A stretch of 45,411 bases of DNA from an uncultured Solirubrobacteraceae bacterium (GTDB lineage: Bacteria > Actinomycetota > Thermoleophilia > Solirubrobacterales > Solirubrobacteraceae): assembly GCA_902806175.1 (NCBI GenBank), contig CADCVQ010000163.1, positions 1 through 45,411 of the forward strand. The letters are read 5' to 3'. Under the pieces are notes generated by a model. The model saw only the letters and a list, made by a program, of their open reading frames with translations, did no database searches and was not told the origin of the DNA. The translations under genes and the position numbers were made by a program. Below are positions 8,022 to 14,897 of the stretch, piece after piece (the stretch's first letter is position 1; every line of letters starts with the position of its first letter).

Positions 8022-8300
8022 TGTTTGAGGTCTCCCGGGTCCTGTAGAGGCTCCGAAGCCAGGTTTAGCCTGGCGGAGGGAGAACTCGAAGGGCATGCCT
8101 GCACGCAAGAAGTACCCCGACGAGCTGCGTGAGCGCGCGACGCGGCTGGTGATGGAGTCTAGTCGCCCGATCGCGCATGTCGCGCGGGATTTGGGCATCC
8201 ACAAGGAGGCGCTCAGGACCTGGGTGCGCCAGGCCGAGGCCGACGGTGGCAAGCGCCGTGACCGGTTGACCAGCGCCGAGCGCGAGGGGGTTGTTGACAT
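8022..8300 (+). mobile_element. IS3-family insertion remnant with truncated orfA
   Basis: ATG 8095 begins an OrfA-type transposase helix-turn-helix ('MPARKKYPDELRERATRLVM...IAHVARDLGIHKEALRTWVRQAE...RLTSAERE') that matches IS3-family OrfA until ~8289. It then breaks into unrelated sequence ('GVVDIEQGARSAACA', stop 8334), losing the usual leucine-zipper tail and all of orfB. The left boundary near 8022 is where homology of the hydrolase to an open coding frame ends; 'GGAGGGAGAACTCGAAGGGC' just before the ATG supplies a ribosome site. No second inverted repeat was recognised, so the element is dead and its right end deleted. Confidence 0.7.
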
Positions 8301-8420
8301 CGAGCAAGGAGCGCGTTCCGCGGCGTGTGCCTGATTGAGCACGACAGCCACGGCGACGACGATCAGGCAGGTCACCACCAACCTGCGCTGTCACAGCCGG
8401 CCCGGCGACCGTTGGTCATG
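8296..8420 (-). pseudogene. signal-peptide-like leader, possible N-terminus of the broken hydrolase
   Basis: The minus strand encodes 'RRLVVTCLIVVAVAVVLNQAHAAERAPC', a good signal-peptide core with an A-x-A-like end. An upstream ATG (MTNGRRAG) is out of frame with it, so the leader itself is frameshifted. The same frame runs open through the antisense of the IS3 orfA into the hydrolase fragment (8381 to 7902), which is probably chance. Linking it with the hydrolase is inference from orientation and position. Confidence 0.35.
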
Positions 8421-8970
8421 AGCGCTGCGTCGCGTCATGCGTCCAGCTCACCGCCTGCCTGAAAGCCGAAGCGACGCCGCCGGAACCTGGTCGCTGGGCC
8501 CGCGGTCGAGCTCTCGGCACCCGTCCGTCGGCTGAGATGCCGGCGATGATCGTGTCGCTCGAGCGGTCGTCCATCGCAGCGGCGGCCTGTCCGGGGGTAT
8601 TGATGAACGCTGCTTTGGCGGCCGTGCCCGAGCAACCTTCGCTGCCGGGCGCTGCTGCGCCTGCTGGCGATCTTGTACGAGCGGCCGGTGCGGATGCTCG
8701 TGACGTACGTGGTCTGTTCGTGCCCCGTATTGACTGGATTTGGAGCTTGTGACGAGCGTGATAGCGCCCGTCATCTGCGGAAGCCGGTAGTCATACGAAG
8801 TCGTCAAGAGATCCTCCCGCGAGGCGATCAGGTGGACGCGCCCGCGCGGCAGGACGCAGCGGAGTACGTCGTGTCCATCCCACGTGGCGTGCCTGACGAG
8901 CTTCACGCTGCGGGCGGGCGCCGGATCCTTGCCACGAAGGCGCCTGCACGTGCTTGCGCGCGGCCGATCC
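8421..8970. other. degraded region without a recognisable gene
   Basis: No full gene is supported here. On the minus strand, 8770-8930 has a protein-like stretch ('RHATWDGHDVLRCVLPRGRVHL', 'DLLTTSYDYRLPQMTGAITL') that I do not recognise. It is in frame with the LAL-leader remnant at 8971-9038. It may be part of a decayed gene. Confidence 0.4.
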
Positions 8971-9038
8971 GCTGATGGAATGGGCGTGACTTGGCCGCGC
9001 GCGGGCGCGTCACGTGCATCTGAGCTCTGTCTCATCAC
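8971..9038 (-). pseudogene. N-terminal leader remnant of a LAL regulator
   Basis: Minus-strand GTG/ATG at 9038/9035 starts 'MRQSSDARDAPARGQVTPI', nearly the same as the start of the LAL regulator at 24.99 kb ('MRQTSDARDAPARGQITPI'). The upstream CCTAGGGGA-CGTGATG junction is also shared. Differences fall mostly at silent or conservative positions, suggesting the leader was under protein-level selection before the copies diverged. Homology stops at about residue 22. Confidence 0.65.
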
Positions 9039-9316
9039 GTCCCCTAGGTGCCTTCGCCCCACACGTTGGCGGCGCCGGTTGCACCGTCATGCCGCAAGTG
9101 TCATGAGATCCGGTGGCACCGCACATCCCCTAGGAGGGTGGACGTGCCACCCTTCCTCGTGGGTCGGTTGCCGCCGCGACGCACCCCGTGACCACGACGA
9201 ACGCCGCGGGTCAGCCCGCACCTCGGCGTCCATCCCCGAGTAGCGTCGACGTCAGCTACTGGCCGCGCTTTCGCGCATCTGCCTTTACGTCGTGAGCTAC
9301 TAGCACCGACCAGCCT
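9039..9316. other. intergenic remnant, no gene seen
   Basis: It holds a CCCCTAGG motif at 9041-9048 and again near 9126-9133 (compare the LAL ribosome-site/stop junction at 25.0 kb) and a short inverted repeat GTGGCAC...GTGCCAC around it. No coding frame with a recognisable product was found. Confidence 0.4.
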
Positions 9317-9455
9317 TCAGCGCCCCAGCGCGACTCGTCGGTCGAGCCGTGTGCTGCGGCCGGCGTCGGTCGCGGCCGCACGCAGTTCAAGAGTGCCGCG
9401 GCGCAGGCGGCGCGTCGACGAGCCGCGGTGGAACAACCTCAGCGACCGGCTCGGC
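9317..9455 (-). pseudogene. remnant of trypsin-like protease C-terminus joined to a promoter copy
   Basis: Minus-strand tail 'LRRGTLELRAAATDAGRSTRLDRRVALGR' (stop 9317) is a close copy of the last residues of the protease at 25.7-27.3 kb ('LRRGTLKLRANVTDASRSTRLDQRVALRR'). A second short match upstream (9405-9450 with 26000-26035) shows that about 220 bp between them is deleted. Promoter copy A lies directly upstream, so a whole protease body is missing between promoter and tail. Confidence 0.72.
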
Positions 9456-9478
9456 TGTGGCTTGCCGCGCATGACCGC

Positions 9479-9535
9479 AGCATGCCGCCGCAGTTGGCGC
9501 TTCGCGTCAGGGAGTGCCCCGGGATTGCACCCTGA
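9479..9535 (-). promoter_or_regulatory. dispersed promoter module, copy A (degenerate)
   Basis: On the minus strand: octamer TCAGGGTG at 9535-9528, a decayed second octamer at 9522-9515, GACGCG, 18-bp spacer, CATGCT at 9484-9479. It points into the protease remnant. About 65 bp around it match copies E and G. Confidence 0.7.
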
Positions 9536-9631
9536 ACTTCGCGACTGCCCTCTCCGTCGTGCGGCGGCGGGCACGACCGCTTGACTCCTACCCGCCCAGC
9601 GAGTCGAGCGCGCCCGCAGCTCAGCTGCGGC

Positions 9632-9770
9632 TCAGAAGATGACCGTATAGCCGTCGCTTCCAGGGTCTCGGATTTGCCGTCAACGTCGCAAGATGATGCG
9701 GATGGCCGGTGCCTGCCCGCGGCCAAGCGCAGACGCGCCAGTGCGACCGGTGCGCGCGCTGGCGGGGGCC
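9632..9770 (-). pseudogene. C-terminal remnant of an RTX-like secreted protein
   Basis: The minus strand reads 'IRIILRR' then, after a one-base insertion, 'DGKSE...GSDGYTVIF-stop' (stop 9632). It matches the true end of the RTX gene at 14.9 kb ('IRITLRRDGKSDAVGSDGNKVIF'). DNA similarity of this block and the following ~170 bp to 14740-15050 is high. The GGxGxD repeat body is absent. A perfect palindrome CCGCAGCT-C-AGCTGCGG (9614-9630) follows the stop. Confidence 0.7.
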
Positions 9771-9994
9771 GCCGTCGTTGCGCTGCTGTCGCGTGGCCCG
9801 CGCCGGGGCGCGGGGCCGTGACGTGATGGTGACGAGCTTCGACGGCACGGGATCTTCGCGCACTTACGACGGCTCTGTTCGGCTCTGCATCCGACCCTGG
9901 ATCCGCGCTCAATGAGCACCGGAGCGTCAGCCGACCATCGGACGAGGTGGGCCAGTTCAAGCCGTCGCAGTGGGCCAGATGAGCCCGTCGGTCA

Positions 9995-10015
9995 TACCCT
10001 GAGATGACACCCTGA
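9995..10015 (-). promoter_or_regulatory. dispersed promoter module, copy B (octamers only)
   Basis: Minus strand TCAGGGTG (10015-10008) and TCAGGGTA (10002-9995), 13-bp period. No GAYGCG or conserved -10 hexamer follows at the expected place. It faces the RTX remnant and is divergent from copy C, 129 bp away. Confidence 0.6.
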
Positions 10016-10143
10016 AGGTTAGCGGCGCTTCGGTACGTCGGCGGGTCGCGTGCAGCGGTGGCGAACCACCACGCGGTCGCACAGTTCGCGCGGCCAGCTC
10101 GCTGCGCCAAGCGGCGCGACGTCCGCGATGGCGCTCTCGCAGT

Positions 10144-10200
10144 TCAGGGTGCGATCTCAGGGCGCCCCCCGATGCGAACGGGCGCCGGCGGGCCGATGAT
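10144..10200 (+). promoter_or_regulatory. dispersed promoter module, copy C
   Basis: TCAGGGTG (10144-10151), TCAGGGCG (10157-10164), CCCCCC, GATGCG (10171-10176), 18 bp, GATGAT (10195-10200); the start codon of the LURP-one-like gene follows at 10260. Sequence after the octamers is nearly identical to copy I for ~35 bp. Confidence 0.8.
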
Positions 10201-10259
10201 CGCCAGCACGAGCCGGCAGGATGGCGACCGCACCGCGACAGCGGGAGGCAGGTGGAGCA

Positions 10260-10910
10260 ATGACAACAGGACATACGCCATACCACGAGGAGCCCGCCGA
10301 GGCTGTTGACGCGAGGCCGGGGACCGACGTCCGGCCGCTGGCGAACCGGCCGAGCGCGCAGGCGGCGCCGGCAGCGTCCGCTCGGTCGGCCCCGTCGCAG
10401 GAGCCCCAGCAGCGGTACTGGCTCTCGAGGACATGGGAGCACGACGGACTGTTGAACCCCCGGGGATGGGTCGAGCCGACCAAGTTCCTGCTGCAGGACG
10501 AGGGCGGGCGCGTCGTCTATCGCATGGTCGCTCTGTCGGCGTGGTCGGAGCGGCGGATGGCGATCCACGACCGGGACGGGCTCCCCCTGGCGGTGTTGCA
10601 CAAGACGTGGAGACGAGGCTCCTTCGAGCTTCTGCGCGGGGGTCTGGTAGAAGCGGCCATCACCTACAAGGACCCCGTCTGGAGATGGCGAGACCGTTAC
10701 GTCGTCCAGGCTGCGGACGGCACGAAGATCGTGGTCCTCCCGACAAGCGTGGGGTCGCGGGTGTACGAGTTTCGCGAGGACGGGCGCACCCTCGCTCGCT
10801 ACACGCAACGCGGGTGGCTGGAGATAGGCGAGGGGGTTGATCTGGTGCTGGCTACAGCCACCGTGCTGAGCATCGTCCTTGGGCCCTGGTTCGGGTCCCT
10901 TGGTGACTGA
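10260..10910 (+). CDS. LURP-one-related / tubby-C-terminal-like domain protein
   Basis: 216-residue protein. The first ~60 residues are low-complexity and polar. Residues ~65-200 contain the hallmarks of the LOR/scramblase-like beta-barrel: 'VEPTKFLLQDEGGRVVYRM', 'WSERRMAIHDRDGLPLAVLHKTW', 'WRWRDRYVVQAADGTKIVVLPT' and 'YEFREDGRTLARY'. The C-terminus has a hydrophobic helix ('VDLVLATATVLSIVLGPWFG') that would sit at the barrel core or membrane. Function of bacterial members is unknown; scramblase-type members bind membranes. ATG 10260 follows GGAGGCAGGTGGAG. It has promoter copy C and no signal peptide, unlike most genes behind this promoter. It is one of the few intact genes in the decaying region. 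Confidence 0.72.
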   Translation: MTTGHTPYHEEPAEAVDARPGTDVRPLANRPSAQAAPAASARSAPSQEPQQRYWLSRTWEHDGLLNPRGWVEPTKFLLQDEGGRVVYRMVALSAWSERRMAIHDRDGLPLAVLHKTWRRGSFELLRGGLVEAAITYKDPVWRWRDRYVVQAADGTKIVVLPTSVGSRVYEFREDGRTLARYTQRGWLEIGEGVDLVLATATVLSIVLGPWFGSLGD

Positions 10911-11100
10911 GCGACTCGCGCTCGACCGCGCGTCGCGCGCTACGCCGCTCGGCTGCGCGGAGATCAGGCGGCTGATGACGATCCCCGCGGTTGACGTCAC
11001 GACGGCCGCGGCACCGTTGGCGACGATCAGCAACATCGACGCTTCGCATCACCACGACAGCTGGTTGGCTACCTCGGCCTTAACCCGCCGAGGAATCCGT

Positions 11101-11480
11101 CGCGCTCACCCATGGCAGGCGGCGCAGGACATCTCGCTGACCACACTGATCGAGATCCTTGTCGCACGCGGTGATCTCGCCGCCGCCGACCGCATCGTCA
11201 CAGAGCAGTCGTTCGACGGGGAGATCCAGGACCGCCTGACCTACAAGTTCCTGCTGCATGCGCGCGCGGCTCGCTCAGGCCCGGACCGCCCGAGGCGGTC
11301 GAGGACCTGCTCGAGTATCACCGCCGCGAGCACGACTGGTTCGGCGCCAACGCCGGGCTTTCGGCGTATCGCTCGCAGGCCGCACGCGCGCTGCAGGCGC
11401 TGGGCGAACATGAGCATGCGCGAAAACTCGCTGAGGAGGCACTCGAGCGGGCGCGTGCTTCAGTGGCCTGCTGGGCGCAA
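11101..11480 (+). pseudogene. fragment of a third LAL-type LuxR regulator
   Basis: Reads 'QAAQDISLTTLIEILVARGDLAAADRIV...LTYKFLLHARA', then, after frame changes near 11265-11285, 'GPPEAVEDLLEYHRREHDWFGANAGLSAYRSQAARALQALGEHEHARKLAEEAL'. This matches the TPR-like middle of the LAL regulator at 29.0 kb ('LREYARREHDWFGANPALSSYRSRAARALKALGD'). ATPase and HTH parts are missing, and both ends run into unrelated sequence. The 190 bp before it hold only a short minus-strand hydrophobic frame (MLLIVANGAAAVV from 11036) that I would not call a gene. Confidence 0.78.
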
Positions 11481-11647
11481 CGACGGCGCACCGAAGTCGG
11501 CTTCGGCTTCGCGCCGCGCGCCGCGATGGCGAGCCAGTCGCGCGTGGTGGTACAGCTGCGTTCGGCGTGGCGAACCCGATGTGCGACCGCGTTCTAGGCG
11601 ATCGTGTGCCGCCGCGGTCGCCGTCTCCCAACGAGCGCTCGCGAACC

Positions 11648-11717
11648 TCAGGGTGTGAGTTCAGGGTGTGAGTTCAGGGTGCTCCCCGACGCGAGCTTCG
11701 CCGCTCGCTGCGACGAT
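11648..11717 (+). promoter_or_regulatory. dispersed promoter module, copy D with three octamers
   Basis: Three exact TCAGGGTG units at 11648, 11661 and 11674, each 13 bp apart, then CTCCCC, GACGCG (11688-11693), 18 bp, GACGAT (11712-11717). The start codon at 11758 lies 40 bp after the -10-like hexamer, with GGAGG between. Confidence 0.82.
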
Positions 11718-11757
11718 CGCCACTCGATCTTCAATCGAGATCAGCGGAGGACCCAAC

Positions 11758-11883
11758 ATGACAGTGCACGTCGAGGACCAGCGAGCTCCGCGGCGCAGAG
11801 TTCGCCTGAGCGGCGCTCTTGCGGTACTGCGCACGGGTGCGCTGGTGCTCGACGTGTCCATTCTGTTCACGGACCACAGCTGA
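11758..11883 (+). CDS. 41-residue stump of a SmpA/BamE-like secreted protein
   Basis: ATG 11758 with GGAGG opens a 41-codon frame ending '...LVLDVSILFTDHS'. That tail matches the last residues of the 192-residue protein at 16.9-17.45 kb ('RVLDVIILFTDRG'). The start region, promoter and downstream lipoprotein gene are also arranged the same way, so this is most simply an internally deleted paralogue that kept its ribosome site and its stop. Its TGA overlaps the next ATG (TGATG), so it may survive as a translational leader for the lipoprotein. No function is likely for the peptide itself. Confidence 0.6.
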   Translation: MTVHVEDQRAPRRRVRLSGALAVLRTGALVLDVSILFTDHS

Positions 11884-12535
11884 TGAGAACGCGAGGCCCA
11901 TCGTTTCTGAGCGCGGCGCTGCTCTGCGTGGCGCTCGCGCCGGCGGGCTGCGGCGATAAGAAGACAGAGACCGAGGGAAACTCCCCGCCGCCGGGTGAGA
12001 CCTTCGCGGCCGATCACCTGCCTCGCTTTCTGCTGAAGCCGTCTGACCTGCCCTCCGGCTACAAGAGGCAGCGCCGCTCCGCTGGATCGCCCGCAGACCT
12101 CGTCGAGGCCGCCGAGACCGCCGAGGAACGGTCGTTTGACCAGTTGGCCCCGGGCCTGAAGAAGTACTCCTCTGTCACCTATCGCAAGCAGGAAGGAGAC
12201 AACAGCAACAGTCCGGCGTCGTTCGCTTTGCTGTACGAGACCCCGGCGGCGGCGGCGAACGCGCTGCCTGCAGTGAGGAGGCTCCTGGTCGACGAGTTCA
12301 GCATCACCGGCGCTTTTGAGGAGGAGCCGCCGCAGCGGCTGCGCCTAACCGGTCTCGGGGATGGAGCGGCAGCCGGCGTCAAGCTGCCGATCGGACCGTT
12401 CGCCTTCTTTCTGTATGTCTGGCGTGCCCGCAAAGTCGTCGTCACCGTCGGTGGCGCCGACACCGTCGGCGACATGAGCCGCAAGACAACTTCTCACGAT
12501 GGGCCAAGAAAATCGACTATCGAGCAACCCGCTGA
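11883..12535 (+). CDS. lipoprotein, paralogue of the 16.2-16.9 kb gene, 3' frameshift
   Basis: Starts at ATG 11883 with a lipoprotein signal peptide and lipobox ('LLCVALAPAGC', Cys near residue 23), so it is probably anchored outside the membrane. The body ('FLLKPSDLPSGYKRQ', 'YSSVTYRKQEGD', 'PFAFFLYVWRARKVVVTVGG') parallels the gene at 16.2 kb. The reading frame as given runs on out of phase to 12911. A shift of one base near 12488 gives 'FSRWAKKIDYRATR-stop' (TGA 12533-12535), matching the paralogue's ending 'IANRIDDRATRD'. So either a late frameshift or a sequencing error. No characterised family recognised; it resembles solirubrobacterial hypothetical lipoproteins. Confidence 0.68.
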
Positions 12536-12567
12536 GCGCCTGTGGCGACAGCGAGAAGGAGACCCAG

Positions 12568-13263
12568 ATGCGTTTGAAGATCGGCGCGAAGCTCTCGCGG
12601 CCATCACTCACGGCCGTGCTGGCGCTCGTCGCCTTGACCGTCGCCCTCAGCGGCACCGCGATCGGCGAGACCGCGGTGAGTGCTGCAACGAGGCTCATCA
12701 CCGGCAAGCAGATCAAGAAGGGGACACTCACAAGCGCTCACGTCAGGGACCGCTCGCTGCTGGCCCGCGACTTCAAACGCGGCCAGCTACGGGCGGGCCC
12801 CAAGGGCGACCGCGGCGCGAGCGGTGCGCCTGGGGCGCCGGGGGCGCCCGGGCCGCACGGCCAGCCAGGGCCTCCAGGCCCTCCAGGGCCGACGCATGCT
12901 GTCAGCGATGACATGAACTGGGCCGCGACGAGCGGCTTCTCGCAGACGGTGCACAACATCTCCGTCGACATGCCCCGCGCCGGGCGCCTGTTCGTCATCG
13001 GCAGCGTTGAGACGCTTGCTGCCTGCGAGGCCGCCTCAGCATGCCGCACGAGCGCTGCGATCTCTGTGGACGGAACGGTCGTCAAGCCGGCGACGCGCTC
13101 GCTCAGTGCCGGGCCGGGCCGCAGCCAAGCAGGCGATCTCACCGTCTACGGCGTGTCGGACGCGATCGCGGCAGGAACCCACAACGTCGTTCTCAAGATC
13201 TATCCCACTGCCGGCGCCGTGATCGGCGAGCGCCATCTGTCAGCGGTGGTTCTGGGCGCCTGA
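12568..13263 (+). CDS. secreted collagen-like protein
   Basis: 231-residue protein starting at ATG 12568 (AAGGAG in front). A signal-anchor-like segment ('SLTAVLALVALTVALSGTAIG') is followed by a short linker with 'TGKQIKKGTLTSAHVRDRSLLARDFKRGQL', a widespread repeat-like segment in these proteins. Next comes a collagen-type G-x-y stretch of about 14 triplets (~95-135) and a C-terminal beta-rich domain ('NWAATSGFSQTVHNISVDMP...HNVVLKIYPTAGAVIGERHLSAVVL'), with two Cys near 'LAACEAASACR' that could pair. Likely exported and trimeric. It is last in the copy-D transcription unit. The paralogue at 27.7 kb has the same N-terminal plan with a different C-domain. Confidence 0.78.
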   Translation: MRLKIGAKLSRPSLTAVLALVALTVALSGTAIGETAVSAATRLITGKQIKKGTLTSAHVRDRSLLARDFKRGQLRAGPKGDRGASGAPGAPGAPGPHGQPGPPGPPGPTHAVSDDMNWAATSGFSQTVHNISVDMPRAGRLFVIGSVETLAACEAASACRTSAAISVDGTVVKPATRSLSAGPGRSQAGDLTVYGVSDAIAAGTHNVVLKIYPTAGAVIGERHLSAVVLGA

Positions 13264-13304
13264 CGGCGCAACCACTCCTCCTAACAGAAGACCAATCCGA
13301 TTTG

Positions 13305-13480
13305 ACCCGCGGGCCGCGAACCTCATGTTCATGCTCGTCTCCAGACGCTACGAACATGCGTCGATGATCGTCACGTCCAACAAGCCCCTTCAGCGCCTGG
13401 CGCGAGATCTTCGGCGACGAGGTCACCGCCGCCGCGATGATCGACCAGGCTTGCCGGACCTGGACAACGACCCGGCAACG
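13305..13480 (+). mobile_element. IS21-family IstB fragment
   Basis: Plus-strand 'MLVSRRYEHASMIVTSNKP' then, after a frame change, 'SAWREIFGDEVTAAAMIDQACRTW'. This is the conserved C-terminal region of the IstB helper ATPase (sensor motif 'hIVTSNKP' and 'FGDEVTAAAMIDR'). The Walker A half and IstA are absent. It marks an old IS21-type insertion next to the collagen-like gene. Confidence 0.7.
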
Positions 13481-13899
13481 GCGTGGTACGCAGCGATCAA
13501 AGACACGGCGAACGGCCACGTCGGGACAGTGAAGCGTTCGTCGTTTGTGCATCGCCGTAGGTCGTCCGGACAGGTGCCCCGTATCGAGACCGGCCGGCCG
13601 CACGGCCGGCCGGCCTCATCACGGAGATCCAGGACGTGCGCCTGCGGCGCAGCCGCCTGAAGCGATGACGGCCAGCAGACCTGGACCGCTGATCGATCCT
13701 GGCCTACAACCTCGACACCGCTGACCATCCCACCGGCTGAGACACTCACCGCGCTCTCTCGCCAGAGCACCCAGCATCACCCGCCGACGGCCGCGCCCAC
13801 CAACGCGGCCGTCGCGCTTCGCGCGCAGCGTTATCCGCGGGACGTAGACCGGGCGTCCGCTGGGAGAAACTGGTCCGCGAGCTACCCTGTGGGGGCTTT
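13481..13899. other. intergenic stretch with a strong hairpin
   Basis: Contains a perfect 10-bp stem CCGGCCGGCC (13590-13599)/GGCCGGCCGG (13604-13613) with a GCAC loop, which could terminate transcription. A plus-strand coding-like scrap ('TEIQDVRLRRSRLKR', 'LAYNLDTADHP') may be further transposase debris but is not identifiable. Confidence 0.45.
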
Positions 13900-14586
13900 T
13901 CAGCGTGACGCTGGTGGTGAATGCGCGCCCAGCGAGCGTGACGGTGGCCTTGCAGCGCAGGCGCTTGACGCGCTTGATCGTGTTGAGGTTGGTCCGTGAG
14001 AGCCGGAACTTGAACGCGACTTTAGAGTTGCTCGGCGCGGTGAACGCCTTGGACTGAGCTTGAGCGTGCGCCTCTTCGCGCCGACCATGACCTTCTTCGT
14101 GCTCGTGAGCTTGATCGTGCCGCTGCTCAGCGGTGTCGCGACGAAGCGGTAGCTGAACCGCCCCGTCGAGCTGACGCGCAGGCTCTTGGGCGAGCCGGCG
14201 AACTCAGCAACCGGAGGCGGCGGAGGCGGCGGCGGAGGCGCCGCGATCGCCGGGAACGCGCCGGCGGGGACGCTTGTCTGCCCAGAGGTGTTGGAGCCCC
14301 AGCAGGCGACCGTCTGGTCGGTTCGGACTGCGCAGCTATGCGAGCCGCCGGCGCTGACGGAGCTGAAGCTGCCCGCCGGCGGCGCCGTCTGCCCAAAGCC
14401 GTTTTCGCCCCAGCAGACGATGGTCGCGTCGCTTCTGACTCCGCAGCTATGCAACCCGCCCGCGTGAACGATTGGGAACGCCGCGGCGCTCGCCGTCGGC
14501 GCACCCGCCATCGACATCGCCACCGCCACCGCCACCGCCAAAGCTACGGCGACACCGGCCATCCGCTTTCCGGCGTTCGTCCGCAC
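13900..14586 (-). CDS. secreted RCC1-like repeat protein with C-terminal frameshift
   Basis: From GTG 14586: signal peptide ('VAVALAVAVAVAMSMAGAPTASA'), then two RCC1/BLIP-II-type repeats 'HAGGLHSCGVRSDATIVCWGENGFGQT' and its near copy 'GGSHSCAVRTDQTVACWGSNTSGQT', a proline run, and a C-terminal beta domain. Intact relatives usually have 5-7 repeats, so this is a short form. In the frame as written the tail becomes Arg/Ser-rich after 'RTLKLS'. Shifting one base near 14050 restores 'KAFTAPSNSKVAFKFRLSRTNLNTIKRVKRLRCKATVTLAGR', the usual ending, so the C-terminus is frameshifted. An ATG at 14674 (MIRRSRSTIA), out of frame with this gene, repeats the start of the propeller gene, suggesting a fusion of promoter plus foreign start to this gene. 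Confidence 0.65.
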   Translation of the reverse strand: MRTNAGKRMAGVAVALAVAVAVAMSMAGAPTASAAAFPIVHAGGLHSCGVRSDATIVCWGENGFGQTAPPAGSFSSVSAGGSHSCAVRTDQTVACWGSNTSGQTSVPAGAFPAIAAPPPPPPPPPVAEFAGSPKSLRVSSTGRFSYRFVATPLSSGTIKLTSTKKVMVGAKRRTLKLSPRRSPRRATLKSRSSSGSHGPTSTRSSASSACAARPPSRSLGAHSPPASR

Positions 14587-14743
14587 GAGACGGAACCGGC
14601 GGCGAGTCGGCTATCAGCACCCCAGGCCGACGCCCAAGCCTGATCGCGATCGTCGAGCGGCTGCGTCTGATCATGTTCTACTCGGAGGTGACGTTCGGGA
14701 GAGCAAGAGAAACCTCGGGCTGCGGGGCTCCGCGCGTGACCGC

Positions 14744-14800
14744 AGCATGCCGCCGCGGTTGGCGCCTCGCGTCAGGGAGCACCCTGAGATCGCACCCTGA
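14744..14800 (-). promoter_or_regulatory. dispersed promoter module, copy E
   Basis: Minus strand TCAGGGTG at 14800-14793 and 14787-14780 (13-bp period), GACGCG (14773-14768), 18 bp, CATGCT (14749-14744). It points to the RCC1-like gene and the MIRRSRS start remnant at 14674. It lies in a block of over 300 bp duplicated at 9455-9770. Confidence 0.8.
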
Positions 14801-14897
14801 ACTTCGGCCACGGCCCTCTCCGTCGTGCCGCGCCGGGCACCACCGCTTGACTCCTGCCTGCCAGCGAGTCTCGCGCGCCGGCAGGCTCGGCTGCGGC

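Noticed and set aside
10852-11055. Small minus-strand gene MLLIVANGAAAVV / MVMRSVDVAD
   Set aside because: No ribosome site, no continuing hydrophobic or domain pattern, and it overlaps the tail of the LURP-one gene antisense.
12535-12911. Lipoprotein extending to 12911 as one 342-residue protein
   Set aside because: Beyond ~12488 the frame is out of phase with its paralogue and overlaps the start of the collagen-like gene; the natural stop is at 12535 in the shifted frame.
13481-13899. Further transposase gene downstream of the IstB fragment
   Set aside because: Short coding-like scraps only; no conserved transposase motif could be named.
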